Origin: an uncultured Chloroflexota bacterium
Lineage (GTDB): Bacteria > Chloroflexota > Anaerolineae > Aggregatilineales > Phototrophicaceae
Direction: 5' to 3'
NCBI GenBank assembly: GCA_937870805.1
Contig: CALMZT010001124.1
Location: 1 to 5,842 of the forward strand
DNA: 5,842 nucleotides
Shown here: positions 1 to 5,338 of the stretch, piece after piece
Position numbering within the stretch: position 1 is the stretch's first letter
Layout: every line of letters starts with the position of its first letter
Program-made: the position numbers and the translations under genes
Notes under the pieces: model-generated
Database searches by the model: none
The model's input: the letters and a program-made list of their open reading frames with translations, nothing else
What the model was told of the DNA's origin: nothing

Positions 1-20
1 CATTCGCATTCTTGATGAAA

Positions 21-42
21 TTGGGATATATTTGGGATATAT
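21..42. repeat. 11-bp perfect tandem duplication
   Basis: TTGGGATATAT occurs twice back to back, at 21-31 and 32-42, without a mismatch. The period is close to one helical turn, so two proteins bound here would lie on the same DNA face. It sits about 140 bp upstream of the HEAT-repeat gene. It may be a tandem binding site or simply a replication-slippage duplication; nothing else in the sequence decides between these. Confidence 0.5.
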
Positions 43-95
43 GGCAGAAATTAACAAAAAATTGGTATTGTCTGTATCAGTTTTTTACAGGTGTG

Positions 96-104
96 TGCGA
101 TAAT
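96..104 (+). promoter_or_regulatory. candidate extended -10 promoter for the HEAT-repeat gene
   Basis: TG at 96-97, one base, then GATAAT at 99-104 (5 of 6 to TATAAT) matches the extended -10 pattern of housekeeping promoters. No good -35 box lies 16-18 bp upstream, which extended -10 promoters can tolerate. Transcription would start near 111 and leave a leader of about 70 nt. A closer pair, TTGTCA at 133 and TATAGC at 157, would start transcription inside the ribosome binding site and is less likely. The call rests on pattern matching alone. Confidence 0.3.
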
Positions 105-178
105 GATTTTAGATTATGTAACAAAGTTCTTTTTGTCAGGCAGATTAAGGTCGTTTTATAGCTGAAGGGAGCTTTCCC

Positions 179-616
179 ATGTCTGACTCTGACCCCACCA
201 TCATCAAGCACTTATTGGTTGAACTCCGTGACGTGAACAAGGAAAAGCGCCGTACTGCGGTCATGAAGTTGGGGATGATGGGCGGCGATCAAGCCGTCCG
301 CGCATTGATCCGTACTGTTACCAATGATTATGAAGATCTGATCGTTCGCGGTAGGGCGGCGCTGATGTTGGGTAAACTACGCGACTCGCGCGCGCTTGAC
401 CCACTGATTGATGCGCTCGAAGCGCCGGGTTTCCAAACGCCCGTGTACGCAGCGCAAGCGCTCGGCGAACTTGGTGATCGGCGTGCTATTCCGGCACTGG
501 TGACGATGTTAAACGAAGGACGCGGCAAAGTACGCGATGCGGCGACAGAAGCGCTCAACCGCCTGGGTTATGACCCATGCGAGGACGCTGAGTTGGAACC
601 TTCCATTCAAGAGTAA
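179..616 (+). CDS. Small HEAT-repeat protein
   Basis: This 145-residue protein is made almost entirely of HEAT-type helical repeats of about 30 residues, similar to the PBS-lyase HEAT class. Four units can be seen at roughly residues 7-38, 39-72, 73-104 and 105-131. Each has an Ala/Leu-rich second helix ending in an LG-x-x-x-D turn: LGMMGGD at 31-37, LGKLRD at 64-69, LGELGD at 95-100, and LG at 129-130. The last 14 residues are acidic (DPCEDAELE). There is no signal peptide or membrane span, so a cytoplasmic protein-binding scaffold is likely. HEAT proteins this small have no fixed catalytic role, and the partner cannot be read from the sequence. The ATG is preceded by GAAGGGAG at 164-171 with 7 nt spacing, a good ribosome binding site. 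A strong terminator follows directly, so it is probably transcribed alone. Confidence 0.9.
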   Translation: MSDSDPTIIKHLLVELRDVNKEKRRTAVMKLGMMGGDQAVRALIRTVTNDYEDLIVRGRAALMLGKLRDSRALDPLIDALEAPGFQTPVYAAQALGELGDRRAIPALVTMLNEGRGKVRDAATEALNRLGYDPCEDAELEPSIQE

Positions 617-621
617 ATTTG

Positions 622-654
622 ACAGGGATAGATGATCTATCCCTGTTTTTATTT
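622..654 (+). terminator. Rho-independent terminator of the HEAT-repeat gene
   Basis: A perfect 11-bp stem (ACAGGGATAGA at 622-632, TCTATCCCTGT at 636-646) closes a TGA loop and runs into TTTTTATTT. It begins 5 bp after the HEAT-repeat stop codon. The stem length, tight loop and T tract make this a textbook intrinsic terminator. It separates the HEAT gene from the small ORF at 666. Confidence 0.92.
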
Positions 655-665
655 GGTAACTTCCC

Positions 666-800
666 ATGAACATTGATTGGGGACAAAGTTTCAACGCGGC
701 GATTATCGGCGGATTAATTGGCTTGGCGATTGCCATCGTCTACAGCGTGCTTCGCTTTGTCCTTAAAACAATCGTGTCTCTGCTACGGCGCAAAAAGTAA
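666..800 (+). CDS. 44-residue putative single-span membrane peptide
   Basis: An ATG-to-TAA frame of 44 codons begins MNIDWGQSFNAAIIGG and ends SLLRRKK. Residues 11-34 form one hydrophobic helix with several small residues (AAIIGGLIGLAIAIVYSVLRFVL). The KT and RRKK tail is basic, so the positive-inside rule puts the C-terminus in the cytoplasm. I do not recognise a family. The start lies 11 bp past the HEAT gene's terminator tract, and only a weak GGTAAC-like site precedes it, so expression would need read-through, a leaderless start or a weak promoter. The context ACTTCCCATG resembles CTTTCCCATG at the HEAT start. A clear hydrophobic helix followed by a basic tail argues for a real gene, but the short length leaves chance possible. 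Confidence 0.5.
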   Translation: MNIDWGQSFNAAIIGGLIGLAIAIVYSVLRFVLKTIVSLLRRKK

Positions 801-927
801 CCCCTCTCTGCTCTCCATGTGATACAACTGCAAATAGAATAACTCACCTTACGCGGTTTGCCGCTCCGGGTTCAAAAACCAGAGCTAACTGATGGAAAAA
901 TCAAAACGAACACGAATGATTTACCTC

Positions 928-951
928 AACAATGGGCTTAAGCCCATTGTT
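928..951. repeat. Perfect 24-bp palindrome (core GGGCTTAAGCCC)
   Basis: Every base in this 24-bp stretch pairs with its mirror, with AACAAT and ATTGTT arms around GGGCTTAAGCCC. It lies in the left arm of the 842-1241 element and has the same length and core as the near-palindrome at 1061-1084. No T tract follows, so it is not an ordinary terminator. It could be a cruciform or a transposase or host-factor binding site. Confidence 0.85.
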
Positions 952-1060
952 CGCAGTCTAATTGATTTCTCCATGAGAATTGGTAAACCTCTCAACTCGA
1001 TTTTATCCAATTACAAAGTTGAAAGGTTCTTATGGGTCACAAAAGCCATCTATGTTGTTG

Positions 1061-1084
1061 AACAAGGGGCTTAAATCCCTTGTT
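1061..1084. repeat. 24-bp near-palindrome related to 928-951
   Basis: This has the same layout as 928-951: AACAAGGGG, a CTTAAA centre, then TCCCTTGTT. There is one mismatch pair and one G-T pair. It sits at the heart of the larger inverted repeat formed by GGGTCACA (1034-1041) and TGTGACCC (1093-1100). The two palindromes look like diverged copies of one module inside the element. Confidence 0.75.
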
Positions 1085-1156
1085 TGAGACGATGTGACCC
1101 TTCCTGCTTAAGAATGGATAAAGTCGATCTCAAGAGGTTGGAAAACCGCAGTGCCC

Positions 1157-1172
1157 AACCCGTGAACGGGTT
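1157..1172. repeat. Short hairpin in right arm of the 842-1241 element
   Basis: AACCCG (1157-1162), loop TGAA, CGGGTT (1167-1172) form a perfect 6-bp stem. A second small palindrome, CAGTTTTAAACTG, follows at about 1191-1203. No T tract follows either. They add to the palindrome-dense character of the element. Confidence 0.6.
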
Positions 1173-1352
1173 TCCAACGCGCATAGCGGGCAGTTTTAAA
1201 CTGTCAGCGTCCACAACAGCGAAAGGAGGCGTAAGGTGAGTCAATAAATTTGTGTGGCAAACACTCAATTTTGCCAAATGCCAATCATGCAGATGCGCTG
1301 GCTCATCATGAGTTCTAGATGAAGGCTAAGTCGAATCACCTGATTGGTCATA

Positions 1353-1358
1353 TATAAT
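1353..1358 (+). promoter_or_regulatory. TATAAT -10 box for the permease gene
   Basis: A perfect TATAAT lies at 1353-1358; the -35 region (about 1330-1335) is weak. Transcription would begin near 1365, leaving a leader of about 30 nt to the ATG at 1396. This box overlaps the more upstream in-frame ATG (1357-1359), which argues against that ATG as the translation start. Confidence 0.4.
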
Positions 1359-1359
1359 G

Positions 1360-1395
1360 GTTGACGATCACTACTTTGAGGTCGCTATCGTCAAC
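1360..1395. promoter_or_regulatory. 9-bp inverted repeat at the permease start (operator or leader hairpin)
   Basis: GTTGACGAT at 1360-1368 is exactly inverted as ATCGTCAAC at 1387-1395. The right arm abuts the ATG at 1396. The 18-nt spacer holds the likely Shine-Dalgarno GAGGT at 1378-1382. The left arm falls on the expected transcription start of the TATAAT box, so an operator for a dimeric regulator is plausible. If the whole repeat is transcribed, it could instead form a hairpin that limits ribosome access. If translation began at 1357 this stretch would be coding and the symmetry accidental. Confidence 0.45.
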
Positions 1396-3981
1396 ATGAA
1401 AACATTTTTCACCCCTGTCATTCTCCGTCTTGCGGCACGTTATATCAGCCGCCGCCTGCTGCAAAGTATCCTGTTCGTGCTCGGCGTGGCGCTCGGTGTC
1501 GCGGTGGTCATCGCCATTGACATCGCCAACGGTTCCGCCAGCCGCGCCTTTGATCTCAGTACCGAAAGTGTCACCGGGCGCGCGACGCATCAGATCGTCG
1601 GTGGTCCCGGCGGCTTGCCCACTGAGATATACCGTCAAATCCGTATTGATCTTGGTATCCGCGCCAGCGCGCCGATTGTCACCGAATACGTGCGCGCGCT
1701 GAACCTGGGCGATCAACCGCTGCGTTTGCTCGGCGTTGATCCCATTGCCGAGCCACCTTTCCGCGCCTATTTGTCGAATGTCGAAGTCGCTGGCGAAAAC
1801 GGCAGCGCTTCTGACGCCCTCAATGCCTTCATCGCCGAACCCAACACCATTTTGATGAGCCGTTCGCTGGCTGAACGCTTCGACGTACAGCCCGGCGATA
1901 CGGTGACGCTGCGCTCAGGCGCGCGTTTAGTCGATGTGCGTGTAGTCGGTTTATTGCAGCCGGATGACCGCGTGAGTGAAGAAGCGATTGACGATTTGCT
2001 GCTGACGGACATTGCCACAGCGCAGGAAATCGTCGGGCGCGTAGGCGTGATTACCCGCATTGATCTGATTCTGCCCGAAGGTTACGACCCCACGCAGATC
2101 GAAGCACTTTTGCCTGCGGGCGCGCAGTTGGTGAGCGTCAGCGAAAGCAACAGTACGCTCAGCCAGATGACCGCCGCTTTTGAACTCAACCTGCAAGCGC
2201 TGAGTCTCTTGGCGCTGGTCGTCGGCTTGTTCCTGATCTACAACACTGTGACGTTCAGCGTGGTGCAGCGCCGTCCGGTGATCGGTGTGCTGCGCGCGCT
2301 CGGCGCAACCCGCGATCAGGTGTTTTTGTTGATACTTGGCGAAGCGCTGTTGTTGGGGTTGGTCGGTACGGTGTTGGGCATGGGGGTCGGAATCATCTTC
2401 GGACGCGCGGCAGTAGGCTTGGTCTCGCAAACCATCAGCGACCTGTATTTCACCGTTAACGTCCAGCGCATAGCCGTCGCGCCGCTGACCCTGCTCAAAG
2501 GCGCAGGGGTGGGGCTGTTAGCGTCCATAATTGCCGCCGCCGTGCCGAGCATTGACGCAACTCGCACACTGCCTGCTGGTACATTACGACGCTCAGATGT
2601 CGAACTCAATACACGCCGCCTGCTCCCCCTCATCACGATTTTAGCGATTGTTATGAATATCGTAGGCGTGCTTTTGCTGCAAGTGCCGACACAGGATATT
2701 GTCATCGCCTTTGCCGCGCTGTTTTGCATCGTCGTTGGTGGCGCGCTGTTGACGCCGATTGCGCTGGTACTGTTGATGCGCATGGCAACGCCGCTGACAG
2801 ATCGTGCTTTCGGCGTGTTGGGGCGCATGGCTCCGCGCGCCGTCGTGCGTTCGTTAAGCCGCACCGCTGTCGCCGTCGCCGCCCTCACGATTGCCGTGAG
2901 CGTCATCGTCGGCGTTAGTGTCATGATTGCCAGCTTCCGCAGCACGGTTGCCGATTGGCTGGATACGACGCTGGGCGCGGATATTTATATTTCGCCGCCG
3001 CTGCTCACGGCAAACCGCGCAACGGTAGACGTTGAGCCGGAAATGCGTGATCTTGTGGCGGCTGTGCCGGGCGTCGATCACGTTGCGACGGCGCGGGCGG
3101 TGAGCGTGAGTGCGCCCGATTATCCTGAGCTGCTGCCTGCGAATTTGACGGCTGTTGAGTACGATATTGCGGCGCGTCCACGACAATTTGCCTGGAACAA
3201 TGCGTCTGGAGGTGATTATCAGGCGGCGTTGGCGGGCGGTGGCGTGATTGTGAGTGAGCCGTTCGCGTTCAGGCGTGGCATTACGCCCGAAAACAATACG
3301 CTGCGCTTGATGACCGATCAGGGCGTACAGACGTTCACGGTCTACGGCGTGTACTACGACTACAGCACCGATCAGGGACAGGTGTTGATGTACCAGAGCA
3401 CGTATCATCGCTACTGGAATGACCCATATATCAGTTCGATTGCGGCGTTTGTCGAGGAAGGTGTTGAGGTGGACGACGTGCTGAACACGTTACGTTCAGA
3501 GACGCTGGTGGGCACGGATTTGCAGGCTCAGAGTAACCGTGCGCTGCGTTCAGGCGTATTCGACGTGTTTGACCGTGCGTTTTCGATCACGATAGCGCTG
3601 CGGCTGCTGGCGACGGTGGTGGCGTTCATCGGGATTTTGAGCGCGCTGTTGTCGCTGCAATTGGAAAATACACGGCAGTACGGCGTGATGCGGGCGGTTG
3701 GGATGACGCCGCGTCAGTTGTGGAATTTTACGCTCATTCAGACGGGGCTGATGGGCACGGCGGCGGGTTTGATGGCGCTGCCGATTGGTTTTGCGCTGGC
3801 GTTGGTGCTGATTTACGTGATTAATGTACGCTCGTTCGGGTGGACGATGCAGCTTCAGGCAGCGCCGATGGAGTTTGTGCAGGCGTTTGTGGTGGCGGTG
3901 CTGGCGGCGTTGATCGCGGGCGTGTATCCAGCGTGGCGTTTGGGACGGCTGCTGGTTGGGCAGGCGGTGCGCGGTGAATGA
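1396..3981 (+). CDS. FtsX/MacB-type ABC transporter permease, two-module, 861 residues
   Basis: This is a large inner-membrane permease of the FtsX-like (type VII ABC) superfamily, in the long two-module form seen in YbbP-like proteins. Approximate order: TM1 at 21-41; extracytoplasmic MacB-like domain 43-260; first FtsX module with TM2 268-290, TM3 312-336, TM4 362-384; linker helices TM5 410-430 and TM6 433-460; TM7 491-512; second extracytoplasmic domain 515-725; second FtsX module with TM8 733-753, TM9 780-808, TM10 828-848. Both modules carry the coupling-helix motif after their first span: RRPVIGVLRALGATRDQV (292-309) and RQYGVMRAVGMTPRQL (760-775). Such permeases couple ATP hydrolysis to lipoprotein, lipid or peptide movement or to mechanical signalling; the substrate is unknown here. 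I choose ATG 1396 over the in-frame ATG 1357 because the protein then begins MKTFFTPVILRLAARY, the earlier ATG overlaps a TATAAT box, and GAGGT lies 13 nt upstream. No ATPase gene is adjacent in this window. Codon use changes sharply near residue 515. Confidence 0.93.
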   Translation: MKTFFTPVILRLAARYISRRLLQSILFVLGVALGVAVVIAIDIANGSASRAFDLSTESVTGRATHQIVGGPGGLPTEIYRQIRIDLGIRASAPIVTEYVRALNLGDQPLRLLGVDPIAEPPFRAYLSNVEVAGENGSASDALNAFIAEPNTILMSRSLAERFDVQPGDTVTLRSGARLVDVRVVGLLQPDDRVSEEAIDDLLLTDIATAQEIVGRVGVITRIDLILPEGYDPTQIEALLPAGAQLVSVSESNSTLSQMTAAFELNLQALSLLALVVGLFLIYNTVTFSVVQRRPVIGVLRALGATRDQVFLLILGEALLLGLVGTVLGMGVGIIFGRAAVGLVSQTISDLYFTVNVQRIAVAPLTLLKGAGVGLLASIIAAAVPSIDATRTLPAGTLRRSDVELNTRRLLPLITILAIVMNIVGVLLLQVPTQDIVIAFAALFCIVVGGALLTPIALVLLMRMATPLTDRAFGVLGRMAPRAVVRSLSRTAVAVAALTIAVSVIVGVSVMIASFRSTVADWLDTTLGADIYISPPLLTANRATVDVEPEMRDLVAAVPGVDHVATARAVSVSAPDYPELLPANLTAVEYDIAARPRQFAWNNASGGDYQAALAGGGVIVSEPFAFRRGITPENNTLRLMTDQGVQTFTVYGVYYDYSTDQGQVLMYQSTYHRYWNDPYISSIAAFVEEGVEVDDVLNTLRSETLVGTDLQAQSNRALRSGVFDVFDRAFSITIALRLLATVVAFIGILSALLSLQLENTRQYGVMRAVGMTPRQLWNFTLIQTGLMGTAAGLMALPIGFALALVLIYVINVRSFGWTMQLQAAPMEFVQAFVVAVLAALIAGVYPAWRLGRLLVGQAVRGE

Positions 3982-4133
3982 GGTTAGAATCGGTTGGGAA
4001 AGGCAAACTTGTACAGTTATGTACCAGTAGGATATTGCGACGTTCAATTCATGACAAGCAGGATGGCAATAAGATGAACCTGATAGGTATCACATGGGGC
4101 GCAAGTGTGCGTAGTGGTGGGAAGTCGTTATGA

Positions 4134-4153
4134 CCCACTTTGTTCCCAGTGGG
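4134..4153. repeat. Hairpin CCCACT / AGTGGG
   Basis: CCCACT (4134-4139) and AGTGGG (4148-4153) form a 6-bp stem around an 8-nt loop, about 150 bp after the permease stop. No T tract follows on either strand, so termination is not supported. An mRNA 3' end stabiliser is possible. Confidence 0.35.
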
Positions 4154-4164
4154 CGATAGTGTTA

Positions 4165-4184
4165 AAAAATGGGCAAAAATGGGT
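4165..4184. repeat. 10-bp tandem direct repeat
   Basis: AAAAATGGGC (4165-4174) is followed at once by AAAAATGGGT (4175-4184), 9 of 10 identical. The A tracts are phased at 10 bp, which would bend the DNA slightly. Its function is unknown and slippage is an adequate explanation. Confidence 0.4.
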
Positions 4185-4290
4185 GTGAAAGTTAGGAATG
4201 GTTGAGGAATTTTAACGCGAACTGATTTGCGCTATAGTGTGGAGATTGGCGAACTTGTGCGCTGAACCCCAACCTCTCGCGTTTGACCTC

Positions 4291-4354
4291 ACCCCCTGAC
4301 CCCTCTCCCATGCGGAAACGTGGTTGGTTGCAGGTTTGTGTGGCGGGAGAGGGG
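4291..4354. repeat. Dispersed-type hairpin repeat CCCCTCTCCC / GGGAGAGGGG
   Basis: CCCCTCTCCC at 4300-4309 and GGGAGAGGGG at 4345-4354 form a perfect 10-bp stem around a 35-nt loop. The stem is preceded by ACCCCCTGA (4291-4299). On the opposite strand this reads GGGAGAGGGGTCAGGGGGTG. I remember this sequence style as a highly repeated intergenic palindrome in Chloroflexi genomes; that is recollection, not a search. Usual copies have a short loop, so the 35-nt loop may be an insertion or a variant. There is no T tract and no coding content. Confidence 0.6.
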
Positions 4355-4479
4355 AGCAGGCTCGCCGTGTTGGGCGTCTTTGAGGACAATTCATTACTCG
4401 TGCGAGAAAATATCTGCTCGATTATCAGAGAATAGCAACACATATTCATTTGGTGCGTCAAAGGTGAAAAGAGGAAAAC

Positions 4480-4935
4480 ATGGATAGCGATCAGGCATTA
4501 CGCAAAGAATTGTTGGCGCTGCTGGAAGGACAGCAGGCACATATGAAATTCGAGGATGCGCTTGCCGATTTTCCAGCAGAATTCATCAACGCGACGCCGC
4601 CGAATGTGCCGTATACGTTCTGGCATCTCGTGGAGCATTTGCGGATTACGCAGTAGGACATCCTGGATTACATGCGCAACCCGCAGTACAAGGAAATGGA
4701 GTGGACCAAGGGTTATTGGCCCGTGCGTGAGGCGCAGGCAGATGTGGCGGCGTGGGAACAGAGCGTGCGGCAGTTTTTGAGTGATCGCAAAGCGATTGGC
4801 GACATCGTGCGCGACCCTAGGACGGATTTGCACGCGCTCATTCCATATGGCTACGGCGGACATACGATTCTGCGTGAGGTGCTGGTGGTTGCCGATCACA
4901 ACGCCTATCACGTCGGAGAGTTAGAGCCTGTTTGA
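4480..4935 (+). pseudogene. DinB-family (four-helix, DinB_2-like) pseudogene with in-frame TAG and truncated C-terminus
   Basis: One reading frame gives MDSDQALRKELLALLEG at the start and DHNAYHVGEL near the end, interrupted only by TAG at 4654-4656 (codon 59). This matches small DinB-superfamily proteins, metal-binding four-helix bundles of about 150-170 residues related to DNA-damage-induced and mycothiol/bacillithiol S-transferase proteins. Candidate metal ligands are His49 or His53 (FWHLVEHLRI) before the stop, and His140 and His144 (HNAYH) after it. The TAG stands where related proteins have Trp (LRITQ-W-DILDY, from memory), one G-to-A change from TGG. The C-terminus stops as GELEPV, whereas the family normally continues about a dozen residues in a basic last-helix tail; the change occurs where the 4923-5078 element begins. 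AGAGG 5 nt before the ATG is a good ribosome binding site, so loss is probably recent. TAG ends no other gene here, but recoding seems unlikely. Confidence 0.85.
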
Positions 4936-5078
4936 TAATTCGAGAGGTAATGTTTACTGAGACACAATTCACAGCTTTTTCTCTAAAATTTCTCGGTGTT
5001 CTCGGTAGTTCAATTTCTCTCTTTCCTTTGCGTCCTCTGCGCCTTTGCGGTTAGAAATTGAATTTCCAAACAGGTTCT
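4923..5078. mobile_element. 156-bp MITE-like element with imperfect 19-bp terminal inverted repeats
   Basis: AGAGCCTGTTTGATAATTC at 4923-4941 matches the reverse complement of 5060-5078 (AGAACCTGTTTGGAAATTC) at 16 of 19 positions. A second inverted pair lies inside: TTCAATTTCT 5009-5018 and AGAAATTGAA 5053-5062. The interior holds two short arrays: TTCTCGGTG then TTCTCGGTA (4990-5007), and CCTTTGCG, CCTCTGCG, CCTTTGCG (5025-5049). I recall CCTTTGCG-type sequence as a common dispersed intergenic repeat in many bacteria. No coding capacity is present. The left end overlaps the last codons of the DinB frame, so its insertion probably removed that protein's tail. I see no clear target-site duplication. 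Confidence 0.6.
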
Positions 5079-5079
5079 C

Positions 5080-5259
5080 AGCTCGACTTTGCACATCTCA
5101 ACAATCATATTTTCAGAGACTTTTCGGTGAGTTCAAACCACAGCGATGATTTTTCAAATATCTTGAGATCATGCCAATATTCGAAAAGTCTGACAGGTTT
5201 TGATTGATTTCTCTCACCGAGACACCTTAAGCAAAGATTGTCATGTGCAAAGTCGAGCT
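5080..5259. repeat. 180-bp inverted-repeat element with perfect 17-bp ends
   Basis: AGCTCGACTTTGCACAT at 5080-5096 is perfectly inverted at 5243-5259. Further inward pairs are ACAATC 5101-5106 with GATTGT 5236-5241, AGACTTTTCG 5117-5126 with CGAAAAGTCT 5182-5191, and CGGTGAG 5125-5131 with CTCACCG 5213-5219 (an alternative fold, as it shares two bases with the previous pair). It begins one base after the 4923-5078 element. The open frame read on the minus strand (5105-5296) has no recognisable domain and spans the repeat, so I treat it as non-coding. It may be a second non-autonomous element, or an older one next to which the first inserted. The following 5260-5338 has no visible feature. Confidence 0.6.
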
Positions 5260-5338
5260 TATCTAGAGACACCACATGCGCTGCCCGAGTCTCCAAGTCT
5301 ATAAGCCAAGAAATTTGCTACCGTGATGGACGACTTGC

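Larger units (their letters stand above)
842..1241. mobile_element. MITE-like element with 13-bp terminal inverted repeats and nested palindromes
   Basis: ACTCACCTTACGC at 842-854 is repeated in perfect inverse as GCGTAAGGTGAGT at 1229-1241, enclosing 400 bp. Inside, further inverted pairs nest around about 1065: AACCTCT 986-992 with AGAGGTT 1133-1139; TCGATTTTATCCA 997-1009 with TGGATAAAGTCGA 1115-1127 (12 of 13); GGGTCACA 1034-1041 with TGTGACCC 1093-1100. AATA flanks both sides (838-841 and 1243-1246) as a possible 4-bp target duplication if one extra C belongs to the right end, but the area is AT-rich. Open frames inside (892-1074 plus strand, 1071-1277 minus strand) show no transposase motifs. 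The best reading is a non-autonomous or decayed insertion sequence mobilised in trans. I cannot name its family. It fills most of the gap between the small ORF and the permease gene. Confidence 0.7.
3982..4479. other. Gene-free intergenic region with repeats
   Basis: About 500 bp lies between the permease and the DinB remnant. It has no credible gene: the minus-strand open frame at 4192-4461 merely reads through the CCCCTCTCCC repeat. There is no T-tailed hairpin after the permease stop, so its terminator is not apparent. The region holds a short hairpin (4134-4153), a 10-bp tandem repeat (4165-4184) and the hairpin repeat at 4291-4354. A TATAGT at 4233-4238 resembles a -10 box but lacks a matching -35. 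Confidence 0.7.

Noticed and set aside
1255..1276. TGGCAAA / TTTGCCA inverted repeat as a terminator or operator
   Set aside because: A 7-bp AT-leaning stem with an 8-nt loop and no T tract is too weak to call by itself.
892..1277. Open frames at 892-1074 (+) and 1071-1277 (-) as genes
   Set aside because: Both lie in the palindrome-rich element, show no domain or transposase motif, and their codons are dictated by the inverted repeats.
4233..4238. TATAGT as a promoter for the DinB gene
   Set aside because: No acceptable -35 box at 16-18 bp and it lies about 240 bp from the ATG with the hairpin repeat between.
4192..4461. Minus-strand frame of 89 codons
   Set aside because: It translates the CCCCTCTCCC repeat (giving GEGSGGEVKRE-like sequence) and AT-rich flanks; there is no ribosome binding site or domain.
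4672..4935. Separate 87-residue protein starting at the Met after the TAG
   Set aside because: It is in the same frame as the upstream part and completes the DinB fold, so it is the downstream piece of one broken gene. No Shine-Dalgarno precedes this ATG.
842..5259. CRISPR array or other spaced direct-repeat system
   Set aside because: The repeats found are inverted pairs or two- to three-unit tandems; there are no regularly spaced direct repeats with unique spacers.
5105..5296. Minus-strand frame of 63 codons
   Set aside because: It spans the 5080-5259 inverted repeat and has no recognisable family, no start signals and no plausible hydrophobic or repeat structure.
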